64,000 nt of DNA from Pseudomonas sp. Bc-h. Lineage in GTDB: Bacteria; Pseudomonadota; Gammaproteobacteria; Pseudomonadales; Pseudomonadaceae. Shown here piece by piece: positions 45,250-55,155 of this stretch (within the stretch, counting starts at the first letter, position 1; each line of letters starts with the position of its first letter). Under the pieces are notes generated by a model. That model worked only from the letters and a program-made list of their open reading frames with translations, ran no database searches and was not told where the DNA came from. The position numbers were made by a program, and so were the translations under genes. The stretch covers positions 276,421-340,420 of the forward strand of contig NZ_MUIN01000007.1 in NCBI RefSeq assembly GCF_002080045.1, in the 5' to 3' direction.

Positions 45250-46086
45250 ATGATCCCCTTCACGCGCTTGTTTGCCACCGCTGTCGCCACTGCCCTCACC
45301 CTCGCCACGGGAGCGGCCTGGGCAGGCGCCACCCTTGATCGTATCCATGAGACGAAAGTGATCAAGGTGGCCACTGCCGCCAACTGGCCCCCGCAATCGT
45401 TCCTGGGGCCAGACAATAAACTGCAAGGATTCGACATCGACGTGGCGAACGAAATCGGCAAGCGTCTGGGCAGCAAGACCGAGTTCGTGACGCCGGAGTA
45501 CGGGATCATCACTGCAGGGCGCTGGTCGAAACGCTGGGACTTGTCGGTCGGTTCCATGACCCCTACGACCGAACGCGCCCGAGTGCTGGATTTCCCCGCC
45601 ATCTATTACTACACCCCGTATGTCTTTGCGGTGCATAAAGACGCCGCCGGCACTAAACCTGAGGACCTGAACGGCAAGACCATCGGCGTCGAGGCCGGTA
45701 CGACTTCGGAGGATTACATCAACCGTCGTCTCAAGATCGACGCGGCGGACGTCCCTGCCTTCACCTACGACGTGACGCCGGGTCAGGTGCAGACCTATGG
45801 CGACAGCATGGGCCCGCTGGACGATCTGCGCATGGGTAACGGCGTCAGGCTGAACGCCACGTTGTCCGCGCTGCCGACCATTGTCGCAGCGGTCAAGAAT
45901 GGCTACCCCATCGTGAGGGTGGAAGGTAAGCCGGCCTACTACGAACCTCTTGCCATCGCAGTGGATAAAGGCGATGAGGCGTTCGACAGCGCGCTGACGA
46001 AAATCGTCGCCGACATGAAAGCCGACGGCACGCTGAAGCAGCTCTCGGAAAAATGGTACGGCGCCGACCTCACCCAGGTTCAGTAA
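45250..46086 (+). CDS. Amino-acid/opine-type solute-binding protein
   Basis: A 278-residue periplasmic binding protein (SBP_bac_3 family). The signal peptide MIPFTRLFATAVATALTL ends GAAWAG. Conserved text includes IKVATAANWPPQSFLGPDNK, GFDIDVANEIGKRLGSKTEF, DLSVGSMTPTTERARVLDF and GKTIGVEAGTTSEDY. ATCCGGAGCTTACCC precedes the ATG. It hands its ligand to the permease encoded upstream. Because an FAD amine oxidase gene follows, the ligand may be an amino acid, opine or polyamine derivative. Confidence 0.88.
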   Translation: MIPFTRLFATAVATALTLATGAAWAGATLDRIHETKVIKVATAANWPPQSFLGPDNKLQGFDIDVANEIGKRLGSKTEFVTPEYGIITAGRWSKRWDLSVGSMTPTTERARVLDFPAIYYYTPYVFAVHKDAAGTKPEDLNGKTIGVEAGTTSEDYINRRLKIDAADVPAFTYDVTPGQVQTYGDSMGPLDDLRMGNGVRLNATLSALPTIVAAVKNGYPIVRVEGKPAYYEPLAIAVDKGDEAFDSALTKIVADMKADGTLKQLSEKWYGADLTQVQ

Positions 46087-46166
46087 ACCCACCCCTGTAC
46101 TGCAGACGCCCGTCCCCGACGCGGCGTTCTGCATACCTGCGCCCTCGGAAAAGGACAACGGTTTCG

Positions 46167-47474
46167 ATGTTCACCTACAACAACAACTACTACACAGCGA
46201 CGATGCAGCAGACGACGCAGCGGCTCCCGCTTTCCGGCAAGGTTCGCGCGGATGTCTGCATCGTCGGCGCCGGGCTCGCAGGGTTGAGCACTGCCTGGGA
46301 GCTGCTCTCGCGGGGAAAGTCCGTTGTGTTGCTCGAGGCGGGACGAGTGGCCTGGGGCGCATCGGGCCGTAACGGCGGATTCGTGCTTCAGGGCTGGTCC
46401 GAAGGCTTGTCCGCCATCGAACGACGCTGCGGAAAACCCACCGCAGCCGCGCTGTTCAAACTGTCGCTGGAGGGAGTCGACATCGTGCGCGACACCATTG
46501 TCCGTCATGGGTTGCCAGGCTGCGCAACGACGCCCGGCAAGTTGAGCGTGATTCGCTATGACGATGCCGATAATCTCAGGCGATTACGCGACAAGATGGC
46601 GAAGGATTTCGACTTTCACCTGGATTATCTGGATCGCCACGCGGTGCGCGACAAGCTCAAAACCGACCTCTATTTCCAGGCGCTGCGCGACAACCACGGC
46701 TTTCACTTCCATCCCTTGAACTACTGCCTCGGCCTGGCCGGGCTGATCGAACGCAGTGGCGGCAAGATCCATGAACAATCCCCGATGGTGCGGGTCGAGC
46801 GTCGAGACGCGGGCCATCGGGTAGTCACTCATTCGGGAACCGTCGACTGCCGGGATGTGGTGTATTGCTGTGGCGGCTATGGAGGCCCTGAGTTCGGCCC
46901 TCTGCGCCGAGCCTTCCTGCCCATCGCAACGTACGCTGTGCTGACTGAACGCCTGGGTTCACGGCTGGCACAAGCGGTGAATACCACCGACGCTGTGGGC
47001 GACAATCGTCGCGCCTCCGACTACTACCGAATCGTCGACGGCGACCGCCTGCTCTGGGGTGGGCGCATCACCACCAAAAACCTGCAGGACGAGAAGCGCC
47101 TGGGAGAATTGCTGACCGCCGACATCCTCGATGTCTACCCACAGCTGCGGGGTGTGAGGATCGAAAAAGCCTGGTCCGGCCTGATGGGATATGCCCGGCA
47201 CAAAATGCCCCACATCGCGCCGCTCGGAACCGGGCTGTGGGCTTGTGCATCGTTTGGCGGCCATGGTATGAACACCGCGCCTATTGGCGGACGTGTGATC
47301 GCAGAAGCCATTTGCGGCGAAACCGATCGCTACCGCCTGTTCGATGCCTACGGCCTGGAATGGAACGGCGGCCCCCTCGGGCCTGCTGCAGCGCAGACGG
47401 TCTACGCTGGCCTCAAGATCATGGACTTCTTCCAGGAAACACGTTCCCAGCGCAAGGCCGCGTCACCCCACTGA
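46167..47474 (+). CDS. FAD-dependent amine/amino-acid oxidase (DAO family)
   Basis: A 435-residue flavoprotein. The dinucleotide-binding motif is DVCIVGAGLAGLSTAWELL, then ASGRNGGFVLQGW, as in gamma-glutamylputrescine oxidase (PuuB) and related enzymes; the C-terminal FAD contact is ASFGGHGMNTAPIGG. It would oxidise a secondary or primary amine with oxygen or an acceptor. ATG 46167 follows AAGGACAACGG; the open frame extends upstream without support. It lies after the binding-protein gene and before an Lrp regulator, forming a transport-plus-catabolism unit. Confidence 0.87.
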   Translation: MFTYNNNYYTATMQQTTQRLPLSGKVRADVCIVGAGLAGLSTAWELLSRGKSVVLLEAGRVAWGASGRNGGFVLQGWSEGLSAIERRCGKPTAAALFKLSLEGVDIVRDTIVRHGLPGCATTPGKLSVIRYDDADNLRRLRDKMAKDFDFHLDYLDRHAVRDKLKTDLYFQALRDNHGFHFHPLNYCLGLAGLIERSGGKIHEQSPMVRVERRDAGHRVVTHSGTVDCRDVVYCCGGYGGPEFGPLRRAFLPIATYAVLTERLGSRLAQAVNTTDAVGDNRRASDYYRIVDGDRLLWGGRITTKNLQDEKRLGELLTADILDVYPQLRGVRIEKAWSGLMGYARHKMPHIAPLGTGLWACASFGGHGMNTAPIGGRVIAEAICGETDRYRLFDAYGLEWNGGPLGPAAAQTVYAGLKIMDFFQETRSQRKAASPH

Positions 47475-47500
47475 ATCAGAACCAGGTCAAGGTAGCGTCC

Positions 47501-47968
47501 ATGGAAGCACAGAAGCCCGGCCCGTTGTTCAACCTGACCGACAAAGACAGGCAACTGCTTAGCCTGCTTCAAGCCAACGCCCGCGAAGCCACGGCGTCGC
47601 TGGCCCGCAAACTCGGCGTGTCGCGTTCCTCGGTGCAGGAGCGCATCGCTCGGCTGGAAAAGGCTGGCGTCATCACCGGGTACAGCGTGCGTATCGATCA
47701 GGACCGGCTGCAACAGACCATCAATTGCTTCACGATGACCTCCTGCACGAACAAGAGCTACACCGACGTCATGACCGCCCTGCGCAAGATGGACGCGGTG
47801 CAGGCGGTATACGCCGTTTCCGGCGAATCCGATTTCATCATCCACTTGGCCACCTCGACCTTGAGCGAACTCAATGCCGAGCTCACGCGAATCAACACAA
47901 TCAAGGGTGTCGCCCACACCTCATCCCATATCGTGATGGAGACCAAATTCAGCCGAAAGCTGAGCTGA
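47501..47968 (+). CDS. Lrp/AsnC-family regulator
   Basis: A 155-residue regulator. The helix-turn-helix is in LLSLLQANAREATASLARKL and GVSRSSVQERIARLEKAGVI; the RAM ligand domain follows (AVQAVYAVSGESDFIIHLAT). Such proteins commonly sense amino acids. Its place right after the amine oxidase, 26 bases away, suggests it controls this transporter-oxidase group in response to the imported substrate. Confidence 0.88.
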   Translation: MEAQKPGPLFNLTDKDRQLLSLLQANAREATASLARKLGVSRSSVQERIARLEKAGVITGYSVRIDQDRLQQTINCFTMTSCTNKSYTDVMTALRKMDAVQAVYAVSGESDFIIHLATSTLSELNAELTRINTIKGVAHTSSHIVMETKFSRKLS

Positions 47969-48445
47969 GCGCGGAGATAGGCATCGGCACTGGCAACAAG
48001 AAGTGCGTTGCCAACATGATGGGAATCGGATTCCAAATAAGGCCACGTCAAGGCGCTGAGCATGAAAACCTCCTTGTCTCCTGCTGAGCGCTTGCAACGG
48101 ATCTATTTATCACTTTGGGCATTGCGCCTCGAAACATAGATACCCACGTTAGTTAGTATTCAGCGCATGGAAGAAAAACCAGTCACGAGAAGATCAAGAA
48201 AGAAGAAGAGGTTAAATGCATGCCTCGGCTTTGGTAAATCAACTCAAATGAATGATTTGCGTCAACTAATGCAGTTCCCACACGTCAGTATCTGCGCAGT
48301 GCATCAAACGATAAGCTGACGATCATGCCGAACTCGCCTAGTATTGGCGCGGAAATTTGAACAGCAGGACCGACGTCGTCTAACAACAGACTAGGCGCAA
48401 GCCTGATAACAGCCTCTGAATATAATTCCAAGACAGGAGTGCGCA
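47969..48445. other. AT-richer intergenic region
   Basis: About 480 bases separate the Lrp gene and the InaA-like gene. The base composition is clearly lower in GC than the surroundings, especially 48100-48430. A 50-residue basic frame (48167-48319) is the only plausible small gene. No tRNA or insertion sequence is seen. Confidence 0.5.
48167..48319 (+). CDS. Possible small basic protein
   Basis: A 50-residue frame from ATG 48167, beginning MEEKPVTRRSRKKKRLNACL, strongly basic at its N-terminus. There is no clear ribosome-binding site (AGTATTCAGCGC precedes it), and the codon use is less GC-biased than its neighbours. It may be chance, or a small acquired gene. No family recognised. Confidence 0.25.
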   Translation: MEEKPVTRRSRKKKRLNACLGFGKSTQMNDLRQLMQFPHVSICAVHQTIS

Positions 48446-49138
48446 ATGCGCCAATCCGAGCAGCTTTTTTCTTACTGGTGGAATACCTCAGGGCCGTGGG
48501 TCGAGGAGCCAAATGTGCGGCGCAGCGGCACCAGTGGCGTGCAGCGCGTCATGCATGACGGCAGCACTGTGTATGTAAAGCGTCAGACCGGGCATCTGTT
48601 TCGCAGCCTGAAATACCCGTTGGGGCGTCCCACAGCCATGCGCGAAGGCCGCGCGCTCTCGAAGTTGCTGCAGTTGGGCGTCAACGCACCTCAGCCAATA
48701 TTCTATGGTGCGCAGAAGATCAAAGGTCTCTGGCACGGCATCCTGGTCACCAAGGACCTAAACGGATTCCAGGACCTGGACACGTGGTATGACCAAGGTG
48801 CACGGGCCCAGCTCACCTCGAACGAGCACGACAAGGTCCTTGAAAAACTCGCGTCGCTGTTGGCGCGAATGCACCTCGGCCGCTGGCAGCACGGCTGCAT
48901 GCGCTCCAAGCACATCTTTATAAAAGTGAACACGACGTCGAACGGTCCCGAGTTCGACCTCGCCCTGCTCGATCTCGAAAAGTCCCACGGCCGGGCAAGC
49001 TCCCTGCGGGCAGCACGACACGACATCGCACAGCTCAAACGCCACTCTTACTGGAGCGAATCGGAGTGGCAATATTTTTTGAGTCATTATGAAAAGAGTC
49101 TGGGGCGAACCATCGCTGCACAGCCGGGCTGTTCTTGA
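48446..49138 (+). CDS. InaA/Kdo-kinase-like protein
   Basis: A 230-residue protein of the InaA/WaaP-like kinase family. The kinase-like features are an N-terminal VYVKRQTG strand with the possible ATP-binding Lys, TKDLNGFQDLDTWY, the catalytic-loop equivalent HGCMRSKHIFIKV and metal-binding ALLDLEKSHGRAS. Relatives phosphorylate lipopolysaccharide core sugars; InaA itself is a stress- and acid-induced protein of unknown substrate. CAGGAGTGCGCA precedes the ATG. It is a single gene with no LPS genes beside it. Confidence 0.82.
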   Translation: MRQSEQLFSYWWNTSGPWVEEPNVRRSGTSGVQRVMHDGSTVYVKRQTGHLFRSLKYPLGRPTAMREGRALSKLLQLGVNAPQPIFYGAQKIKGLWHGILVTKDLNGFQDLDTWYDQGARAQLTSNEHDKVLEKLASLLARMHLGRWQHGCMRSKHIFIKVNTTSNGPEFDLALLDLEKSHGRASSLRAARHDIAQLKRHSYWSESEWQYFLSHYEKSLGRTIAAQPGCS

Positions 49139-49262
49139 CGACGCCTGCCCCGGATCAATGGCGCTGCAGGGCGCCACGCCGCGAAGCCTTTCGCCGCTGA
49201 TGGAACCCCGACGCCGGCTCGATGCTCTACGTTAAGAGAGGATCAATCAGCCGGGGCCAAAT

Positions 49263-49451
49263 ATGTCGTTCGAAACCATCGCCGTTGTCAAAGAAGCCCA
49301 CACCGCCCAGGAAGCTAACCAGCTACTCGATCAGGGGTGGCGCTTGCTGGGGTTTGTGGCGAGCACCAAGGACGGTGGCGTGACTTATGTTCTGGGCAAG
49401 CCCAAGACGCGAGCGACCCTCCCGGAAGACCGCCCCGCAGCGACCGGTTGA
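49263..49451 (+). CDS. Small conserved-looking cytosolic protein
   Basis: A 62-residue protein: SFETIAVVKEAHTAQEANQL, then a helix and WRLLGFVASTKDGGVTYVLG. The strand-helix-GWRL-strand pattern resembles small domains (DUF1737-like) that occur alone in Pseudomonas. No signal peptide or membrane segment. CAGCCGGGGCCAAAT precedes the ATG. The function is unknown. It converges on the large kinase gene. Confidence 0.65.
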   Translation: MSFETIAVVKEAHTAQEANQLLDQGWRLLGFVASTKDGGVTYVLGKPKTRATLPEDRPAATG

Positions 49452-49493
49452 GTGGCGTTACTCGTCGGGGCATGAGTGAAACGGGCAGAAGCC

Positions 49494-52400
49494 TCATTGG
49501 CCCCGATGAGTGTGCCGTTGATAGTCCAGAACACTCTCTTCATCAGTCTGATGCATCAAAGGAACATTGAACTGAACGATGGCGCCGCGTGGCCTGTTGG
49601 AACTAGCAAGCATTTGTCCCCCATGCGCCTCGATGATCGTGCGGCAAATCGAAAGCCCCATCCCGAGGCCGTTGGCTTTGGTGCTGTAAAAAGGGCTGAA
49701 GATTTGCCCCGAGGATGTCGAGTCGAAGCCTGGACCCGAGTCGGCAACTGCTACCACCACATCTCCGGAGTCGTTGAGCGCAGTACTGATCCTCAATTCG
49801 CGCATTCCGTCACTCACATCGCTCATCGCCTCGAAAGCATTAATAATTAGGTTCAGAAATACCTGTTGCAGTTCGATCCGATCTCCGTGGACCGATGGCA
49901 ACCCGTCCATCAACTCTGTGTGCACGACGACGCCACTTGCGGCAGCCTGATTACCGGTTAAATCGACCATTTCCTGGATAGCCAGGTTCATGGCCACCGA
50001 CTCTCTCTGCGGCGGTGCTTTACGAATGAGCCCACGAATTCGCGCCAGAACATCCGCCGCCCGTTTTCCGTTTCTGGTAATGCCGGTGAGCGCCAGTTTT
50101 ACTTCTTCAAGATCGGCAGGTTGCGCATCCAGCCAACGCAATGCGGCATGAGCGTTGTTAAGCGTCGCAGCCACTGGCTGGCTAACTTCATGGGCAACAG
50201 AGGCTGCAAGCTGGCCCATCGTTGCGACGCGATTGGCATGTGCCAACTCCGTGAGCACTTGTCGATAGCGCTGCTCACTTTCACTGACGTTTCTCTCCGC
50301 CTGTTTGCGTTCGGTCAGGTCGAGCACGAAGGCTACGCCTTGTTCAAGACTCGATTCGAACATGGCCAGACCGACAATGACGGGCAAACGGCTCCCGTCC
50401 TTTTTGAAGTATTCCTTTTCGAAGGGGCTCGCCCGGCCACGATTGACGGCCTCCAACATGGAGCGCTCGCTGACATCTCGAAACTCTGGCGGGGTCAGGT
50501 CTCTCCATCGCAAGCGCCCCGATGCAATGTCCTGCTTCTGATATCCCAACATATCGAGAAACGCGTCATTGGCGTCCAGCACGTCGCCGCCAGTGGTCCA
50601 GACGACAATGCCAATTATGTTCGCGTCCACCAGGCGACGTATCCTGGCTTCTCGATCTGCGATCTCGCTATACAGCCGAGCATTTTCAAGCGAGATGGCA
50701 GCTTGAGAAGCAAGCAATTTGAGTGTCGTGAGACGAGCGGAGTTGAAGACCTGAACGCAAAGGTTGTTTTCAAGATAAAGGACGCCCGTGAGCGTGGCTT
50801 GATTCATCAAGGGAAGACACAGCACCGACCGGGCAAGGTGTTGCTGGACGTAAGGATCTGTGGCGAACACCCTATGTACCGATGCGTTGTCGAGTACGAC
50901 GCTTTCGCCCGTGCGAAGAACATGATTCAGGACCGACTCCGGCGCCAGCGTCGCGCTCACCGACATATTGGTCAGTCGCAGCTGGGTGGAACCCATTTCG
51001 ACTGTCGCCTGCGCAGCGATGTACGCCCCACCACGGTCCAGCAGAACCAGAAGACCACGCTCAGCCCCAGCCTGCTCGATCGCTGTGCGCATGATCGTAT
51101 CGATTAACTTCTCCAGAACGATATCGCTCGAAACGGCCTGCAAGACTTTGAGTACCGTTGCCAGATCAAGTTGTTCAATGGGTGTCATGATGGTGGCTGT
51201 CGGACCTGTTAGACGTTGTTCGCTCTTCAGAAATGAGAAGGCTGCATCAAGTTGCAGTACCTTGCCATCCGCTCCCCAGCGCAGATAACCGTATCGGGCA
51301 TCTTGCAGATACACCCGAGCGATTTTCAAGAATCCGCGTCCGGCGTAAAAACGCGACGCGAGTTCATTGCTCAGCGCTTCGAGATGAATGAAGCCACTCT
51401 GACGAGCGCACTCGATAGCCTGCTCATAGCGATGTTCGGCGTCGAGCGGGCGACCTTCGATACGGGCGATTTCGGCAAGGACCAAAATCCGATGGCATCC
51501 GAAATTCTCTGGGCAGAGCTGCGACCAGGTCTGAATTTCTTTCTCGAATGTCAGCAACATTTCCAGATGAAGTTGTCGGTTGTCGGCTGGAACGGTGTCG
51601 ATCAAGCCAGCCGTGGCCAATGCTCCGTAGAAGTAGTACTCAACCTCCTCGAGGAAGGAGTGCGCAACAGCGATCAGTGGCCCAGCCTCGGATGCAGCGT
51701 GAACGGCGGCACGGTAATCACCGGCAAAAAAACAAGCCTGTAATTTTCGAACCCAATACCATGCAGCGAGCACTCGGGAGGTTTGCGGGAGGCGTTTTTC
51801 GGTATCTGTCTCACTGAACGATTCACTGTCCAGGCACCCGAAAACGGGCGTCAGGCCACGAAACATCCTGATCAACGCAAGCTGGTTTTCCAGAAAGCCC
51901 GTGACGAGACTGAACCTTACCTTCTTGACGTATTGGAGGCCGCGTTCGACTTCGCTTTGCAGCTCCAGAAGCGGTTCACCTGCAAAAAGGAGATTCGAAC
52001 CAAGGATGTTGCAAGCAAACGCCGCAAATGGAGGGTCTCCGAATCGATTGGCTGCGTCGAACACACGATGCAACAGCGCCGTGCAATCACGTACAGGTCT
52101 TGCCCAGCGAGCGACAAAAAGACAAAAGGCAAGATACGTCCGCGCTTCATACCGCTCATGCCCGCGTCGTTCGACCAGATCGCAGCCAAGTTTTCCAAAT
52201 TGAAACCCCATCTGATAGTCACCGAAACGCGGCCCGGCGATCCTGGGAAGATTCGCGTAGGCTACGCAGGAAGCATCGCTGTTACCGTAAACCAGGCTGA
52301 GATTAATGGCCTTGCAGACGGTCAGGCACGCCAGGTTTTCATCGGTATGAAAGGCTGGCGATAGCAGCGTCATCAGGGTTCTTACCGTCACCAGCGCGGT

Positions 52401-55034
52401 CTCGTCCTGCATCGGCGCCAAGTCGATCAGATCCGGGATTTTCTGTTCAGCCAGCAATCGGCTGATCAGGTCATATTCGGTACGGACCTGATCATCGCTC
52501 GGGTGGGCAGACCATTCGATACCGACATATTTGAGATAGTTGAGACTGACGTTGACTGCTCGATCGTTCCTGTTCAAGAACAAGCAGACGTCTATGTGCA
52601 GACAAGCAACCTCCGCCAGTTCGACCGTTGCTTGAGCCATATCGGATAACACCGACAGCCGCTCGTCTGCAGCACCGATCTGCCCCGTGAGAAACTCGCA
52701 CTCAGCACAATGGATTTCCAGAGCAAATTTGAGTGCATGTTGGCTTTGCCAGCCACCGACCAGAAATCTGATACCGGCAGAAAAATACGCAAGCGCTGAG
52801 CCATAGGCGGTAGATGCCTTGGCCCGAAGACCTGCGGCGAGATTGAATCGGGCCAATTGCACCCGCTCGTCCTGAGCAGTGATCAGTGCTGCACCACGGT
52901 TGAGGTGCCCGACGATTTCAAATATTGTTTCTTCGTACCCTTCCGGCAATTTTTGCTCAGCGAACAGCCGACCGATTCGCAGATGCACAGATGCTCGGGA
53001 AGACTCCGGCATCAGCACATAAGCTGCTTCGTGGATCCTGTCATGCACGAAGGCGTAGACATCGCCCAGACGTTCGACCATCTCATGACAAACCGCGTCC
53101 CAGAACACCGCATGAACGCGTGCCTGCGTAATGCCCAGAACAGTGGCGAGCGTCCCGACCGCTGCACCCTTGCCGAGACAACCGAGCAGCTGCAATGCCT
53201 GCCGGGTCTCACTCGGCAGACGAACCAGCCTGCTCACCATCAAGTCTACGATGTTGTCGGTGTAGCCTTTAGCGTGGATGCGATGAGCATCCCAGCGCCA
53301 CCGCCGGGAATCATGATCGAAGCTCAGTAGATGTTCACTGGCGAGTGCATGCAAGAATTGAATCGCGAAAAAAGGGTTACCCGCCGTTTTGTCCTGGACC
53401 AGCCTTGCCAACGGCTGCACATTCGCGGGCTCGCAATGCAGGGCATCGGCAATCAGTCGTTCGACGTGCTCTTGAGCAAGTGGCGCCAGAACAATCTCTT
53501 CGATCCTGACGCCCGACGCTTTGATCAGGTCAAGCTTGCACGCCAGTGGATGCGAGTCATCCACCTCGTTGTCGCGGTAAGCGCCAATCAGCATCAAATG
53601 CCCTGGCGCTGAACGGCTCAATATGTTCTGGATAAGATCCAGCGTCGCGGGGTCCACCCACTGCAAATCGTCGAGGAACAGTACCAGCGGGTGCTCAGCC
53701 GTTGCAAACACGCTTATGAAACGACGCAGAACACGCAGAAATCGACGCTGAGCCTGCTGCGGCTGGAAGGGAGGAACTGGCTGCGGCTCGCCAATGATGT
53801 GCTTGAGTTCAGGAATCAGATCGGTCATCAACTGAGCCTCAGGCCCTAGCGCTGACAGCAATGAGTCACGCCACTCAGCCAATTCCGGATTGCTCTTGCT
53901 GAGCAATGTGCGCACCAATCCCTGAAAAGCCTGGACCAGTGTTGAGTAAGGTATATCGCGCTTATATTGATCGAACTTACCAGCGGCAAACATGCCGCGG
54001 ACTGGCACCATTACCTTGTGCAGCTCATTGACTACGGAAGACTTACCGATTCCGGAATACCCGGACACGAGCACCAGCTGCGTCGTACCCAACTCAAGGC
54101 ACCGCTCGAATGAAGCGGTCAGAACCTCAACTTCGTGCTCCCGCCCGTAGAGTTTTTCGGAGAACACCAGCTTGTCGAGAATGCTGTGCTCGTCCAGCAC
54201 AAAGACGCTTATTCGTTGTTCGCGCTGCCACTCCTCCAGACAGCGTTGCAGATCATGCACAACGCCAGCAGCAGTCTGGTAACGCTCTTCGGCACTTTTG
54301 GCGAGTAGCTTCATTACCATCTGGCAGAGCGTTTTAGGGATGGTTGTTAAGCGCTCACTCGGGGGTTGAGGCTTTTTTGCAATATGACTGTGTACCCACT
54401 CCATCGGATCAGATGCCGTGAATGGCAACGACTCGGTAAGCATTTGATAAAAGGTGACCCCAAGTGAATACAGGTCACTGCGGGCATCAATAGATCGGTT
54501 CATTCGGCCCGTTTGTTCGGGAGCCATATAAGCCAGAGTCCCAGCGATGGTGTCGGGCGGTTCGGGTTGTTGCCGATGGCGCTGTACCTGCGAGGCCAGA
54601 CCAAAACCGGTGAAGCGCGTGTGCCCGTCAGGACAATTGACGAAGATATGGGAGGGCTTGACATCCTTATGTAAAAGTCCGTGTTGGTGAAGCTTGCTCA
54701 GTGCTCTGGCGGTGTTCAACGCCAGACGTAAAAACTGCCCAGTCTCCATTGGCGCAACCAGCAATCGTGCCAAGGGTTCTCCACCCGGATCTTCGAGCAC
54801 TAACTGAACCTGACCGGCTTCAGACCTGAGCTCCCGAGGTTTCAGCGCCCAGTCGTCAACAAGTGCACGCTTCAACTCATACTCACGGGCAATACGGTCT
54901 AGCGTACCCCGCAGAGGATGCTCAATGGCGGGCGATACCGCTAACAGTGTCGAGGTGGTGCCGTCGCTGATGCACCGCTCGCGGTAAATGACGCGCTCGC
55001 CGTCTTCCCACAATATTTGCAGACTCTTTTCCAT
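49494..55034 (-). CDS. Giant Ser/Thr-kinase/AAA/GAF/PAS histidine kinase
   Basis: About 1,846 residues, one of the large soluble 'trifunctional' kinases. In order: a protein-kinase-like domain (LLHKDVKPSHIFVN, YMAPEQTGRMNRSIDARSDL; the DFG motif is GFG, so activity is doubtful but this is usual in the group); an AAA ATPase (Walker A YSGIGKSSVV, Walker B LVLFLDDLQWVD); a long helical repeat region; a GAF domain (GAERGLLVLLDRGGAYIA); a PAS domain (IGIVVWTTGGDVLDANDAFL); HisKA with the phosphorylated His in ASVAHEVSQPVAA; and HATPase with NLIINAFEAM, DSGPGFD and GLGMGLSICR. There is no membrane segment, so it senses cytosolic signals. ATG 55034 (MEKSLQ) is used; 55049 is an alternative. Its response regulator may be the lone receiver at 57325. 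Confidence 0.87.
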   Translation of the reverse strand: MEKSLQILWEDGERVIYRERCISDGTTSTLLAVSPAIEHPLRGTLDRIAREYELKRALVDDWALKPRELRSEAGQVQLVLEDPGGEPLARLLVAPMETGQFLRLALNTARALSKLHQHGLLHKDVKPSHIFVNCPDGHTRFTGFGLASQVQRHRQQPEPPDTIAGTLAYMAPEQTGRMNRSIDARSDLYSLGVTFYQMLTESLPFTASDPMEWVHSHIAKKPQPPSERLTTIPKTLCQMVMKLLAKSAEERYQTAAGVVHDLQRCLEEWQREQRISVFVLDEHSILDKLVFSEKLYGREHEVEVLTASFERCLELGTTQLVLVSGYSGIGKSSVVNELHKVMVPVRGMFAAGKFDQYKRDIPYSTLVQAFQGLVRTLLSKSNPELAEWRDSLLSALGPEAQLMTDLIPELKHIIGEPQPVPPFQPQQAQRRFLRVLRRFISVFATAEHPLVLFLDDLQWVDPATLDLIQNILSRSAPGHLMLIGAYRDNEVDDSHPLACKLDLIKASGVRIEEIVLAPLAQEHVERLIADALHCEPANVQPLARLVQDKTAGNPFFAIQFLHALASEHLLSFDHDSRRWRWDAHRIHAKGYTDNIVDLMVSRLVRLPSETRQALQLLGCLGKGAAVGTLATVLGITQARVHAVFWDAVCHEMVERLGDVYAFVHDRIHEAAYVLMPESSRASVHLRIGRLFAEQKLPEGYEETIFEIVGHLNRGAALITAQDERVQLARFNLAAGLRAKASTAYGSALAYFSAGIRFLVGGWQSQHALKFALEIHCAECEFLTGQIGAADERLSVLSDMAQATVELAEVACLHIDVCLFLNRNDRAVNVSLNYLKYVGIEWSAHPSDDQVRTEYDLISRLLAEQKIPDLIDLAPMQDETALVTVRTLMTLLSPAFHTDENLACLTVCKAINLSLVYGNSDASCVAYANLPRIAGPRFGDYQMGFQFGKLGCDLVERRGHERYEARTYLAFCLFVARWARPVRDCTALLHRVFDAANRFGDPPFAAFACNILGSNLLFAGEPLLELQSEVERGLQYVKKVRFSLVTGFLENQLALIRMFRGLTPVFGCLDSESFSETDTEKRLPQTSRVLAAWYWVRKLQACFFAGDYRAAVHAASEAGPLIAVAHSFLEEVEYYFYGALATAGLIDTVPADNRQLHLEMLLTFEKEIQTWSQLCPENFGCHRILVLAEIARIEGRPLDAEHRYEQAIECARQSGFIHLEALSNELASRFYAGRGFLKIARVYLQDARYGYLRWGADGKVLQLDAAFSFLKSEQRLTGPTATIMTPIEQLDLATVLKVLQAVSSDIVLEKLIDTIMRTAIEQAGAERGLLVLLDRGGAYIAAQATVEMGSTQLRLTNMSVSATLAPESVLNHVLRTGESVVLDNASVHRVFATDPYVQQHLARSVLCLPLMNQATLTGVLYLENNLCVQVFNSARLTTLKLLASQAAISLENARLYSEIADREARIRRLVDANIIGIVVWTTGGDVLDANDAFLDMLGYQKQDIASGRLRWRDLTPPEFRDVSERSMLEAVNRGRASPFEKEYFKKDGSRLPVIVGLAMFESSLEQGVAFVLDLTERKQAERNVSESEQRYRQVLTELAHANRVATMGQLAASVAHEVSQPVAATLNNAHAALRWLDAQPADLEEVKLALTGITRNGKRAADVLARIRGLIRKAPPQRESVAMNLAIQEMVDLTGNQAAASGVVVHTELMDGLPSVHGDRIELQQVFLNLIINAFEAMSDVSDGMRELRISTALNDSGDVVVAVADSGPGFDSTSSGQIFSPFYSTKANGLGMGLSICRTIIEAHGGQMLASSNRPRGAIVQFNVPLMHQTDEESVLDYQRHTHRGQ

Positions 55035-55155
55035 CCAGGTAACGACCATAAAGTGGCAAGCATTGAAGGGGGGATCGGAAAGTCTCGAGCATCCGGCAGC
55101 CATATAACGCAGTGCCGGAGGAGTCCGGATGCTTGCCTGAAAGCGGGTTGCGGTA

